Below, piece after piece: positions 52,795 through 64,000 of a stretch of 64,000 nucleotides of DNA (the first letter of the stretch is position 1; each line of letters opens with the position of its first letter). The DNA is from Phoma sp. XZ068 (Eukaryota > Ascomycota > Dothideomycetes > Pleosporales > Didymellaceae): NCBI GenBank assembly GCA_004835665.1, contig RBKR01000027.1, positions 186,001 through 250,000 of the forward strand, written 5' to 3'. The notes below the pieces were generated by a model, which was not told the DNA's origin, made no database searches, and saw only the letters and a program-made list of their open reading frames with translations. The position numbers and the translations under genes were made by a program.

Positions 52795-52862
52795 GAGACA
52801 AAGGATGGATCGAGACAAAGGACTGGCTGGGACAAAGGACCGACCGGGACAAAGGATATGGT
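52795..52862 (+). repeat. 17-bp minisatellite, four units
   Basis: Four head-to-tail units at exactly 17-bp steps (52795, 52812, 52829, 52846), each with the core GRGACAAAGGA followed by a variable 6 bases. Starts 93 bp after the PheRS stop, so it may lie in that gene's 3' UTR. Confidence 0.85.
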
Positions 52863-53094
52863 CACACGAACAAATGGTCCTCAAGCAGTGAGTAGTGACG
52901 CTAAGTCACTGTGAGAACTTGCCCTCACTCATAACGTTCAACGGCATTACTAGGCGAGCCATGTCCACAAGTGTATACTAGTCTAAACGAGTCCACTCGA
53001 CGCTGGTGGAGTAATTGTAAAACAACCATATGTATATTTAAGATATAACCGTACGCCTCATCCGAGCACCGAAATAGTCCAGTGTATGCCCGTG

Positions 53095-53445
53095 TCTAGA
53101 CTTGTCTGTGTCAATGTCCCGATCTAGCAAGTTCCGATCGATATAATGTGACACAATGCCGGTGCGTCTTAAGACCTTGAATAGTTGTCGTGCAAAGTTA
53201 CCACTCGGTATATCGCCCTGCTATTCGGCAACCGCTACCTCCGCTCATACGTGCAGCTCGAACCTAGCTAGTAATAGTACACTCTGAAGCTAGACGTGTA
53301 TGTGTCTATGTTCCGGTGTAGCAAGTACCGATCGATTTAATGTGGCACCAGGTCGCCGCGTCTGGTGATCTCGGAGAATAGTCGTGCAAAGTTACCATTC
53401 GGTATATCAACCTAAGGTCCGGTAACTGCTACCTCTGTCGCTGTG
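53095..53445 (+). repeat. Degenerate direct repeat, two copies about 193 bp apart
   Basis: Copy A (about 53095..53250) and copy B (about 53288..53445) share diverged blocks in the same order: AGCAAGTwCCGATCGATwTAATGTG, then GTCGTGCAAAGTTACCA, then CGGTATATC, then GCTACCTC. Offsets stay at 193-194 bp. Possible decayed tandem duplication or transposon remnant. Confidence 0.75.
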
Positions 53446-54141
53446 TGCGGATCGTAGATAACGCTGGTAATTGGAGGCACCGAGATTGCTAGGGCAGTGA
53501 CGATGCTCTCGCCAGTGGCACTGTTTTGTACTCTTCGGCTCTGCTGTTGCAGATACTGCGCGTGGCCTGATATCGATAAACCTTCTGTGAGGAGGGCGTT
53601 GACGTGCTGTAGCCTGAGTTGACTCATGTGTTTGAGCAGGAGGGGGAAAGAAGTGGCGTACGTATGTCCAACCACGTGCGACACTTGCCTATTGCTCGGC
53701 ATGCTCGAGAACATTGGCGAGGTGCGGTGTGCTCTTTCGTCAGTGAGACTGATTCAAGTTGACCATGGGAGGGATGTGTTGTTATAGAAATAGGGCATGA
53801 GGGTGTAGGCACAGGAACTGAGGCAGCGTACGAAATAGAAATCCTGTCAGTGGCTTTAGGAGCTACATGGCTTTGCTCGGACAATCTGGTCGCTTAGTCG
53901 CAGTGTAAGACTTTCAATCTCTCTTATATGGGGCGAGGATAGCTGGAGAATTTGACTTGCTGTCTTTGAGATCTCGAAAGCTGTGAAGACTGCCATGCAA
54001 CTAAGTCGTGAGGAACTTGTGAACGAACAACTTTTCTCCTTCTCACACGGGGAGTTGGAACTGTCTGAAATTGCCTCGCATCGAGGTGATTCAGTGGCAG
54101 TGACTTCGACCGAGTTTGCCGCCATCCATCAGTGAAGGCCA

Positions 54142-54500
54142 AAAATCCTTCATCAGGTGTGGCAGGTTCGGTCCTGTACTCGGTGGATGATGCAGTAACA
54201 ACAGTGTTGCCCAAGTTTGACGCCATCAAGCAGAGAAGGTCAGTGGAGAATCCTTCTTCAAGTGTGGAAGGTTCGGTCCTGTACTCGGTGGATGTTGCAG
54301 TAACAACAGTGTTGCCCAAGTTTGACGCCATCAAGCAGAGAAGGTCAGTGGAAAATCTTTTATTAGGTGTGGAAGGTTCGGTCCTGTACTCGGTGAATGA
54401 CGCAGTAACATCAATGATGACCAAGTTTGATGGCGTCTTCGCCCGAAGATCAATGACAAATTTGTGAACGAGAGCAGGCTTCGATCCTGAACTCGGTGGA
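54142..54500. repeat. 105-bp tandem repeat, three units plus a decayed fourth
   Basis: Units begin with GGTTCGGTCCTGTACTCGGT at 54165, 54270 and 54375 (period 105 bp), with a diverged fourth start at about 54477. Units 1 and 2 are nearly identical; unit 3 has diverged more. As 105 is divisible by three, both strands stay open across it (35-residue repeats), but neither open frame has an ATG at its start. Treated as non-coding tandem repeat or gene relic. Confidence 0.85.
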
Positions 54501-57500
54501 GTCTCCACGCCTTCAACGTGAAGCCTGTGTCTGAAAGTTGTTTCGGTGTGTGATCAGACCACGTTCATGCAGGAACATGTTTAACGAAAGTTACCTTTCC
54601 GGTGAACGGTGTGAAGGGTTGGTAATCTTGCATCTTTTTCAAGACCTAGTCCAATACCCTGACTGGCAGGTATCAGTATTGCGGAGCTCGAAGCAATGTG
54701 GTTGGTGAAGTCGAAGGAATCATGGTTGTGCCTTGCAATCTGTGTCGAATTAAACATGGTCCATGGCAGCAGCCCGAATGGTTCAATGATCACCGAGTAG
54801 GGATCCTGGTGAGTGAGACTAACCCTGATACGTAAAATGTGGTGCTACACTACATGTGGGCCTGCATGGCAGGTGCAGACTAACAAGAGAAATAGATGAA
54901 TGCAAGCCAACTTTTCATATGCTAAAGGCAGGCTTTTCCAGTTCTCGGTGACACTCCAAGATATTGCAAAGAAGTGATAGGCGTGATTTAAGTAACACGA
55001 GGAAAGACGAGCAAACTGTTGAAGGCTAGCAAAGAGCCTCAGTGCCACCCCTCTTCCCACGTGCAGCTAGCGCGTAGTGTTCTACATGCACGTCGTATTT
55101 CGATTACCGGTCCGTTGTTGAGCCGATGACAGGCTACAGACGTGCGACGCTGCGTGTCGACTCAGTGGTGACTGTGTAGAGAGCCAAAAAACACAGCAAA
55201 TTTCGGTAGCCAGCACATTGGTATGTAGTATCGTACGATATAGCAATCGAGATATCATTTCGAGAATCAGGTTCAAGGCGAGTGTGCAGGACGGGTGCGA
55301 CTTAAGAAAGTAGGCCGATATGATGAAGTGGGGAAACTGAACGTAGACTATCGGATCCACTCTTGCAAATTGTCGCGGTCGATATAGTGACGCCGTTGCG
55401 GATATGTCTTGCAAATCGACGCATAGGTGCCTGAGTGAATATGGAGTGCGCCGCAGCCGTGTCAGCAGCTTATCACTTGCATGGGTGCGATTGTTCGAAG
55501 ACCTTGGTAAGATTGGATTGAGTATCTCTCCTACATGTTATGTCAGGTAATTGCGGGTAAACATGGCCGAAGGAGAACCCTTGTCCTTAGTACAGCACGT
55601 CTAAGCAATGACGGCACGATGAGGAAGCCAGCCGAGGAACGTCACGACTCAAATACGTCGCGCTTTGATTGAGGTAAAATCAAAGCTGATAAGGCGAACA
55701 TGTCGCCCGCGCAGCGCAATCTCCAAGTTGTCGACACAAAATCCAAGGCGGACAGAGGTACCCTTCCGGTCAGTCAACAATTGGAAGGATCAGTACCATT
55801 TAACCCGACAGCTATAGTGTGTATGATAGCGATAGTTCGCATATAGGCCTCCACACCAAGACCGAAAGAGGCTATCGAATAAAACCAAATTGCCTGCTTT
55901 TGGAGCACGTGGCCGCATACGATGTTGCGCTGCAGCAAGAAGCACACGCACATCAGCTCTGAAGAAAGGAACAGGAAAGGGAGTAACCGAATGTGGGCCA
56001 TATCGAACGATTTCGAGTCGGCGTGAGGCTCGTGCTGCCGGTCCCCTGTTCGTCACCGCATTGCTTGGCGTGATTTCGAATCGTAACCTGCAGGCGAGAG
56101 AGGCATTGCCGACAGGTTGTGCATCGAGCTTTCTCCGATAAAATTCTTGACTCTGTAATCTACAAATCTTGCGGTGCAGGCATGTGGTTGCAGAGCATCG
56201 GAGGTCTGGCCAAACCGGCCGTGCTAGATAATAGTCCACAATCTCCAGATGTTTATTCGGATGTTCCTTGACAAGCCACATGAACAGGGATGGTATCGTG
56301 AAACGGCTCGGGCAGCCACAGAACCTGCTTGTTCCTCCTGCAAGCACTTCACGAAGGACCTTCCAGATTCAGTCAATGGCTGCAAAAGGAGACGAATTAA
56401 TGGATCTCTTTTGTGGGGGCTCATCATCTTTTGAGCCATCGCAGATGTGGAGAGGCATGCAGCCAGTGTGATGAACGAGCAGATGCTGTAGGAAACGGGA
56501 TAGTAGTCAGAAAAGCTTGGCAAGTCTTGTCCCACGCGACCGTCTTGAGCGACCGGGCTTGCCTGTCACAGGCCTATATTGGTATCGCGGATGAGTTTCG
56601 TTGAAAGCGGGGAAGCTGAAAGTGCAACAGAGGCTCCGACGCCAGGCAGCACAGAGGACTTCTCCTTACGAGAGGCTACCTTTTTTTGGTTCCAGGCCGT
56701 CTAGAGCAACTTCAAATGTGACAGCCTCGAGCGAGGCCGTCACAAGATCTCGAGCGAAATAAGACTGAGCCGATCAAGGTGGAAGACGTCTCATGGGTCA
56801 TTGTTCAAGCGGCCCCTGCCATAATTGCGAAAGACGATGTGATAAAGGACGGTTCATCTGTGCCTGATCTGCAACCTGGTGCAACGACCAACATGGGTGG
56901 CTCCTCTGTAAGAGCGCAGGGCAAAGGCTAGGGAACTGCAGACCCTTGTCAACCTCTGTTTTGACCCCGCCGATGACACTGAATTGCGCAGGACCAGTGG
57001 GAGAGCGATCCAAAAAGCCCCGACAGCTCCCAAGGAGGGCGAATGTCACTCCAGAGATCGCGCCGGGAAGACCTGAGGTGCAGCCTCGCTGTAGGTCAAC
57101 CTGACTTGTCTAGGCGCTCGCGTGGCATCTGCAGATTGAGATTCCGGAGCCGAGCTAATGTCCGTCTCGGCTTTGCTAAACTGTTTTGCGCAATGACACT
57201 GAGAACATGTGCACAAATGTGCAACACCACCAACTCGGGGAAATGTCACCTCGACGACTTCACGAGAATACAACGGATCCGCGGGAATAGCCTTGTAGAC
57301 ATTGATCCCCAGTCCGCAACCGTATTTCGCAAAGGTGAAACAAACCCCATGATGAGCTGTGCTCTTTCCGCCTACCCGCCCACGTGCGGCCACGGTTGAA
57401 GCATGCAACTATCCGGCTTTCTTTCCGCTTTAGCTGGCTCCTCCGCGGCTGATGAGCCCGCTATTCACGACGCCGGTGCTCATGACTGTGATTGAGTCTG

Positions 57501-58137
57501 TTGCGTCATGTGCTCGCCCATTAGCAACGTGACGCGCTAGAGCGAACTCTCGACGGGTGCTCGCCATGCCAGCGTTATGCAGATCAACACCACCTATCCC
57601 CTAAAAACCGCGCCATCCGTATGGGAACATGCCAAAAGTGGGCTGGCTAGGAAGGTGCCGTGATGCGCAATGTGCAGATCAACCTAGTCCATATTTCTCG
57701 CGGTATAGTCTTGGACGTTCCCCAGAAGTCGCCAGACATGGGAGGTTAGGCTCACGTTTCACACCAAAGCCCGCCATGGCCGAATCAGGATGCGCCGCCG
57801 ATAGCCTAGACGCACCGCTGTTAAGGTACTTCGCGGTAGCAGGGGTGCCCTCGTCGCTGCATGTATCAATAGCAGTTTAGAGGAGCCACACTTAAGGCGC
57901 TGCAATGCCTTTTTGCCCAGATACCATGCAGGGAACGCCCTCATGTTTGACAAACCCGCTTTCCGAGTCTCACCTACCTTGCACTTCAGACAGTGAGCCA
58001 CAGGAACCTCAAACAACTACCATGACACACATCGCCAGCTGCATGCGGCCCGATGCTGTCAAGACATCCGTTTATATAACCCAAGAAACATCCTACAGAA
58101 TGACCGTACGTTGCCCAAAAGCATATACCCTCCTCCG

Positions 58138-59874
58138 ATGAATTACCATACACCTCGTCGGTCCTGTTCGCTAAAAGACCTTCAGGCTGCGAGAGACGAA
58201 TACACGCCAAGTGCATCTCTTGTCAAAAGCCCATCCACAACCAACCTGCCTCAGGCTGCCTCCAGATATCAAATTTGGCCATCGGCGAGGAGTCCTGTAG
58301 GATCTTCGTCTGACAAATTAGCTGCCCTGTCTGTTGGCCGTTCCGGCACATCACTAAGCGATACTGCTGTTCTCCCTGAGACTGTGCCGTTCTGGCAACG
58401 TGCAAGCTCAATGTCGAGGAGGAGGAAGGTCAGTGTTCCCGAGCTATCGGGCACCATGACAACGGTGCAAGAAATGCCTGTCGATTCTCGTAAGGACAAC
58501 TCGATCTATCATCAATAACCGGCACTAATAGGCCCACAGCAACAATTCCAGGCAGACCGCCCCTCCGCAGGCCATCATATGAATCCTTTGGCCATGAGAG
58601 ATCCAACAGTGCCCCAGGCACAAATTGGAGAGCCGGCCCATTTGGCGATGCAATGATTTCTTGCGTAACTGGACCATCGCCTGTTCTGGCACAATACGCG
58701 AACCAAAATGGCTTTCAAGAATCACCGAGCCTTGCGGGTCGGCCACTTTCACCAATCCTAAGCCCTGGTGCAAAGCCGTTTCTCAAGTTAGATACAGGGA
58801 AACCCACATCAGCACCAGACGTACCTCCTAAGTCGCCTGTTATTGAACGAAAGGGCTCGCCAGCTCCCCTCAAGCTCAGCGCCAAGTCGAGCAAGACTCC
58901 ACTTGCAACGCCAGCATCTGCAACCTCAGGTGGCAGTACCCCTCTCAGTGCATCGGATGTTAGACGCTCGCCGAAGACTGGAGTCCTGCCAACCCCTTCG
59001 TCGGCAGTATCACATTCCTTCCGGACAGCATCGCCGCGCAACTCACCGCGAGTCGAGAAGCAAGACCCCATGGCCACACAAAGTGCCTTGCACAGCCGGA
59101 ATATGTCAGAGTCTTCGATCATGGACCGCGGCCGTCCGACTTCACGAAACAAAAGATCACACAGCCGAACTTGCTCAGAATCTGTTGGACCTGCTGGCCA
59201 GGTGGCTGACAAATGGACCCTTCCTACCGGTATGCGAGTGCCTGAGGCATCGAGGCGCATGAGTGATGCAGATCAACAGACACTTCACAAGCAAGCTTAC
59301 GAGCAGGCTGGGAACTTCGAGGTGCTGAATAAGGGCGACGTCGCTTCCTTGTCCAGGGTCAGTTTCAGCTCGCCGTACTTTCCATGTTCATATACTAACA
59401 TCATCATAGGAACTTCGAGCACTCGATGAACGCTGTGATTATCTTCGCAAAACTTACAAATCCCTGCGAGCAGGACGTCAGAAACTTCACAGCCGCATGA
59501 TCTCCTATCTTAAACGTGGAGAAACCGTCATCTTCTCCCGCGAATCACTTCTTAAGCAGGAGGAGGCCCTTGCCGAGCTTGACAACTCCATCGACGAGTT
59601 CATCGCCAAGTTGGAGCAGTCTGAGAACCGACGGTTGCGCCTCCGGCAAAAGTTGCTCGAACACGTTGCTGCTGCCCTCGTACTCAACCCCTCAATGCGC
59701 GGCGACGTTGCAGGGACTACACCACCTCGAAGCCCCGTAAAAGCAGAGAACAGTCCTGCTCGTGCCGAACGACAAGAAACGGAGTCAATCAGGATTTATG
59801 CTGACGGTCACGTCCTCAATCTTTTTTCCGACATCGAGATGGCAATCGGCCAGATGTGCGAGCAAACCTGCTGA
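58138..59874 (+). CDS. Uds1-domain protein (up-regulated during septation)
   Basis: Exons 58138..58489, 58540..59357, 59410..59874; introns of 50 and 52 nt; 544 aa. The first 380 residues are disordered, Ser/Pro/Thr/Arg-rich with many SP sites (LSPILSPG, PPKSPVIERKGSPAPLK, RTASPRNSPRVEK), suitable for CDK or kinase control. From about residue 385, SRELRALDERCDYLRKTYKS, HSRMISYLKRGETVIFSRESL and LKQEEALAELDNSIDEFIAK form the helical Uds1 domain named after a fission yeast protein induced at septation. The function is poorly known; a role at septa or in cell polarity is inferred from the family name. Intron 1 uses the CACAG acceptor at 58539, since the nearer TAATAG breaks the frame. Start at 58138 is the first ATG in frame; a further upstream exon is possible. 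Confidence 0.87.
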
Positions 59875-61076
59875 ATATGACGCAAGTTGTCTGGAACATT
59901 ACTCCTTCTATTCACCTTCCACCACCACGACAACAAGCGTCACTTCGCCCTATGTGGCACTTCACTAATACTGGTTCACACACTTCGAAAATACTTTACG
60001 ACATTATTACGGCCTGTAACATTCCTTCATTTTCATTTCCTTTCAACTGTTCGTTGGGGCTGGCTTGGCCTCCAACACGATACGGCACGGCGTTCGCCGA
60101 TGACGATTGCTCTTCTTCATTTCATCCGATACCCGGGCCGCACTTTGTTTCAGTCCTTCGCATTCTTCTTTCTTGCGAGGCTGCGGGTGACATCTTGGGG
60201 CGTTTCAGGATTGGCGGGTTAAATCCAGAAACGGCAGGCGTACTGCAGCATGATGTAGCATAGATCGATACCGCTCCGCAGGGGCTCTAGAATTCTGAAT
60301 CCTTTTCCACATACCAAAACATTCTCTCCGTTTCAAGCAAATGAGATGGTGACACTATTTGACCCAGGCACCAAGCCACTGGCTCCCCGTTCCCACCGGG
60401 TGGGCTCGTCGGAGGTAGGATTCGTTCGCGGCCTTGGAAGAAACAGGGTGGCTGGGCGGCACCTGCACCCGCTCCCTTGATAACATCCGTACTAAGAACA
60501 AGGAAGAATCGGTTGGGGTCATTTGTGAGACTAGAGGTATATAATTACATCTATAGCCTGTTTCAACGGGATCGGGACGTTTACAAAAATGCCCGACGCA
60601 AAGATGTGCGGGGCAAATTATGGTCGTTGTGGGCTAGTTCAAACATAATTTGGCACCTTTCTGACTAACGAGAACATCGATTGTGGCGTCAGAATAAGTG
60701 CACAACTACGGACTGTTCGGATGTCGGCTTGCATGTGGATACATGCGGTACACATCGAAAGCACAATCTTACGGCGGGAAGAGTGACGCTGCAGACTGTT
60801 CTGGTCTTTCAATATCACTTTCCAAGACCTATAGGCCGATGTCCGCCGGGTAAATCGTGCTCGAGGAAATGAAGAACAGAAGAAGACTAGCTCTGCGATG
60901 TTCGCCACGTTCAATAAGAGAACTGTTGTTGGTGGGGCCGCTCGCTATTCGCCATCCCTTCCATAGCACAATTCAGGGTTTTAAGCTTGGCGGGGTGTCC
61001 GCGCGCACGGACCACATCGAAAAGTTTCGACGCGGAATTATTGACGACAACGACTCACTCACCACATACCATCACC
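59875..61076. other. Intergenic region upstream of PRPP synthetase
   Basis: About 1.2 kb holding the 3' end of the Uds1 gene and the promoter of the PRPP synthetase gene. Several open frames near 59.9-60.3 kb overlap one another on the plus strand but have no domain; no gene called. Confidence 0.55.
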
Positions 61077-62529
61077 ATGGCGACAAACAGCATCAAGCTG
61101 CTCACTGGCAACAGCTACCCTCAGCTTGCTCAGCTGGTCGCTGACAGGTATGTTTTGCCTTCTCCGAACGTCGCAACGCCTACCTTGGCATGTCGGTCTT
61201 TACGCCAACCGCGCTGCATTATGCTCAAAAGCAATTATGTTCATCTGGCACGACGGATGTCAGCTACCGTACTAGCTTTGTTCCCAAGACGTCGAGAGCT
61301 AGCCTGATTATGCTCCTCTTCGGGCACTTGATCATTCAGGACAATACTAACATCTTCACCTAGGCTCGGTATTGAGCTCACCAAAATCCTTGTCCTTCAG
61401 TACTCGAACCAGGAGACATCCGTTACTATCGGTGAATCTGTCAGAGATGAGGATGGTATGCACTGTCACGCAGATCATGAAGATCTCCTGTAGCTCATCA
61501 TTCTACAGTATTCATCCTGCAATCTACTCCTCCTGGCGACATCAATGATGCTCTCATGGAGCTCTTGATTATGATCAACGCATGCAAGACTGCGTCTGCA
61601 CGCCGAATCACTGCAGTTCTTCCGAACTTCCCGTACGCCCGTCAGGACAAGAAGGACAAGTCACGTGCGCCCATCACAGCCAAATTGATGGCCAACATGC
61701 TCCAAACTGCCGGATGCAACCACGTGATTACTATGGACCTTCACGCCAGTCAAATCCAGGGCTTCTTCAATGTTCCCGTGGACAACCTCTATGCAGAGCC
61801 TAGCACACTGAGGTGGATCCGCGAGAACCTGGACGTAAAGAACTGTGTCATTGTCAGTCCTGATGCCGGAGGTGCAAAGAGGTAAGGATCTCCTGCTCGC
61901 GAAGCAATTTCGCGTGAAACATGCTCTTCCAACTCAAGAAGAGTGCAAACCATCAACTGTAACGGATGGCAGTAAACGGGGCGAAACGGCGGTCCCAAAT
62001 TCTGGCTGCGGCATTTCTGGGTGTGCAATGCTAACGAAGTACAGAGCGACATCCATCGCTGACGGTCTTAACTTGCCTTTTGCGCTTATCCACAAAGAGC
62101 GCACTCGTCCGAACGAGGTATCCAGAATGACCCTTGTCGGAGAGGTAGCTGGCAAGACCGCTATCCTTGTGGATGACATGGCGGACACCTGTGGCACTCT
62201 GGTCAAGGCTGCAAGCGTTCTTATCGACCAAGGCGGGGCAAAGGACGCTATCGCCATTGTCACCCATGGTATCTTGAGCGGCACTGCTATTGAAGCCCTG
62301 AACGGCAGCAGACTCAAGAAGATCGTTGTGACCAACACAGTGCCCCACGAGGAGAAGAAGGAGATTTGCGATCGCATCGAGACGATCGACATCAGTCCCA
62401 CTGTAGGTGAACATGTGATGAACGATCAAGATTTGTTATCTGACAATTGTATAGCTTGCCGAGGCATGCAGACGTACCCACAATGGCGAGAGCGTGTCTT
62501 TCCTTTTCAAGCATGCCCCCGTTGATTAA
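61077..62529 (+). CDS. PRS: Ribose-phosphate pyrophosphokinase (PRPP synthetase)
   Basis: Five exons: 61077..61147, 61364..61455, 61509..61881, 62045..62402, 62455..62529; 322 aa, the usual length. Splicing gives MATNSIKLLTGNSYPQLAQL, then VADRLGIELTKILVLQYSN; QETSVTIGESVRDEDVFILQ and RRITAVLPNFPYARQDKKDK, the ATP-binding region. DLHASQIQGFFNVPVDNLYAEP is the PRPP synthase signature. VDDMADTCGTLVKAA is the PRPP/ribose-5-phosphate loop. The last exon yields LAEACRRTHNGESVSFLFKH. It makes PRPP for purine, pyrimidine, histidine, tryptophan and NAD synthesis; fungi have several paralogues that assemble into heteromers. Which paralogue this is cannot be told. No family-typical insertion is seen. 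Introns 1 and 3 are long (216 and 163 nt). Confidence 0.97.
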
Positions 62530-64000
62530 GTCCGGTATACCCCACACGAGCATAGACTTTCATTCATTGGCGTTGAGGAGTATTGGTCAAAACTACATTG
62601 CGACTTTGCCAAATTTCAGGCTACCTTGATGAGTCCAAAAAGCTTCTGCATGCTCAAAGATGAGATCATCCGCCACATGGTGAAGCCACTGCTGTCAAAG
62701 GAACAAAACGATGTCGCACTACGTCCGCATTAGTGACTGCGAATCTCGAAATACTATCTCTCGCTAGACTGCGGTAGGACACTAACCCACTGTCAAAGGG
62801 TTTGACTTTGGCGGCAAGGCAACACATGCTTCGCATGGTGTGCATTGCGCTAATGCGACTAGCCTCGACATGGACCGCATCGGCCAAACTTTATGTTGTC
62901 GTCAAACCAGCCAGCTCCAATTCAAGCTTGTTCGATTTTGTCCTACTCCCGCAGCTTTTCCGATACCTTGACCGCCACAAATCTCATTGTGTCGTATTTG
63001 TAAGTGGATTCAGCAAGTATTCACTCTACGGACCGCAAGCGCCCGGAACTTCGTTCGTCCTTCGTTCGCACTCTGGTACACTAACACAGCCCCTCGTTTT
63101 ACCACATTTGCATAGTTCACCGAGATCTGCGAACGATACGACGATCGGCTGCGTGGTTCTCACGTTGCCAAACATTCAAAATTCGGCACAGCATCACCAA
63201 AGGACCATTCACACAGTGGCGGATGCGTCCTTCCGGTACCCCTGCTCGGAGCTTTAGATGTTTCTCACGGTATACGGATGCCCCACACCTTCAGTTTCTC
63301 AAGCCTGCACGTCTCACGGACAGTGGTGGGAAGTATCGTTACTGGCCTCCGGTCGCTTCCTACATCTCGTGGTTTCGGTTTCGCATCCGCACCGAATTCG
63401 TGTTCTCCAGGTTCAGAAGCTGCCGCGGAGATATAACGATAATGATGCAACTTCAAGGCCACGCTGCCAGGTTCCGCAGGTAGTGTTACTCCTATTCAGA
63501 GCCATTCACCCAACTATCAACGGCATGGCAAGCTCACGAGGCCGCACTGGTGAAGACTGACTCGGCACAAGCGATGCGCTATCGCAACCGTTGTTTCGAC
63601 CACTTGCACCGAATACAAATGTATCCTTTCCTATCTCTGAGTCAACTTCTCTCTATGATCTGCATTTCATGACTTCTGTACAACAATTCTATACATGGCA
63701 ACTCGACTCAGAGATCGTCGCTGTTGAGCATCTTCATGCAACCTGCTAACACTAACTCCATCAGACCATCATACTGCGATGATGCTCAATTGGGCGGACG
63801 CTGATTTATCTCCGAAACCTCGCGTAATGCAGAACTGCATATTCTAAACGACAATGGAGGAAGGTATGACGTAAAGGATCCGCTGCATGGTATGTCGCAA
63901 GCCACAAATGCACAGATGTCAACTATTATGCAATGTCAAGAGGCTCGCAGGAGCACCAGAACGCCACAACACTGCCTCTTCGGCAACTTGGCAGAGTTAG
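62530..64000. other. Terminal region, no gene seen
   Basis: About 1.5 kb after PRPP synthetase. Open frames up to 151 codons occur on the plus strand but have no domain, signal peptide or splice partner that I recognise. Confidence 0.5.

Larger units (their letters stand above)
52702..58137. other. Gene-free island with several repeat types
   Basis: About 5.4 kb without a supportable gene, the longest such stretch in the window. It contains a 17-bp minisatellite, a degenerate 193-bp direct repeat and a 105-bp tandem repeat, listed separately. The remaining sequence (roughly 54.6-58.1 kb) has only short open frames, mostly without ATG, and no recognised transposase, reverse transcriptase or LTR pair. 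It may be decayed mobile DNA or a fast-evolving spacer. Confidence 0.6.

Noticed and set aside
53924..54508. Minus-strand 194-codon frame with 35-residue repeats as a real gene
   Set aside because: Starts with GTG, not ATG; openness follows from the repeat length being divisible by three. Kept only as a finding on the repeat.
55790..56347. 185-codon minus-strand frame
   Set aside because: No ATG start, no domain, Arg/Pro/Cys-rich random-like composition.
52702..58137. LTR retrotransposon or DNA transposon
   Set aside because: No paired LTRs, terminal inverted repeats, transposase or reverse transcriptase motifs could be found by eye.
62802..63257. 151-codon plus-strand frame near the window end
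   Set aside because: No domain or signal; overlapping frames equally open.
1..64000. CRISPR array, phage, operon-type or polyketide/NRPS cluster systems
   Set aside because: The DNA is eukaryotic with spliced genes; no spaced palindromic repeats and no ketosynthase, adenylation or terpene cyclase motifs were seen.

Overview
This window is nuclear DNA from a filamentous ascomycete (Pezizomycotina). Genes are separated by 0.2-2 kb and split by short introns of about 45-60 nt with GTRAGT-type donors and CTAAC/CTGAC-like branch sites. Protein families typical of filamentous ascomycetes are present: cutinase/acetylxylan esterase (CE5), AA9 LPMO, fructosyl amino acid oxidase, Uds1 and Mus7. The plant-wall set would suit a plant-associated species, perhaps a Dothideomycete, but that placement is inference. 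All gene models are my own splice reconstructions, made by matching reading frame, splice signals and family conservation across junctions.

Left part (1-31 kb), mostly accessory or secreted functions: a truncated Ser/Thr-rich secreted protein (-); a histidine-phosphatase-family protein with a C-terminal PCNA-box-like tail (-); a triple Cys-cluster protein (+); a divergent TauD-type dioxygenase (-) and DAL5-like MFS permease (+) pair that looks like a sulfonate-use module, with a perfect CYS3/MetR-type palindrome between them; a GT2 glycosyltransferase (-) broken by a single in-frame TAG; acetylxylan esterase (+); an intron-containing tRNA-His; fructosyl amino acid oxidase (-); a JmjC-like/C2H2 protein (+); a short-chain dehydrogenase (+); cutinase (+); a single-pass membrane protein (+); an AA9 LPMO (+); NFU1 (-); and a MARVEL-like membrane protein (-).

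Right part (32-64 kb), mostly conserved housekeeping: a 6.8-kb intronless MUS7/MMS22 gene (-), a small membrane protein (+), BET4 (-), an AMA1-like APC/C activator (+), RPS6 (-), RPB3 (-), calcipressin (+), DIC1-type mitochondrial carrier with a 5-nt microexon (-), mitochondrial PheRS (+), a 5.4-kb gene-free repeat-bearing island (52.7-58.1 kb), a Uds1-domain protein (+) and PRPP synthetase (+). The last 1.5 kb shows no gene.

Best leads for something undescribed: the PIP-box phosphatase, the isolated TGG-to-TAG change in the GT2 gene (nonsense, RIP-like hit, RNA-editing site or bypassed by splicing), the 5-nt exon, the sulfur-regulated TauD/MFS pair and the 105-bp tandem repeat. I see no prokaryotic-style system, no CRISPR, and no intact transposon.
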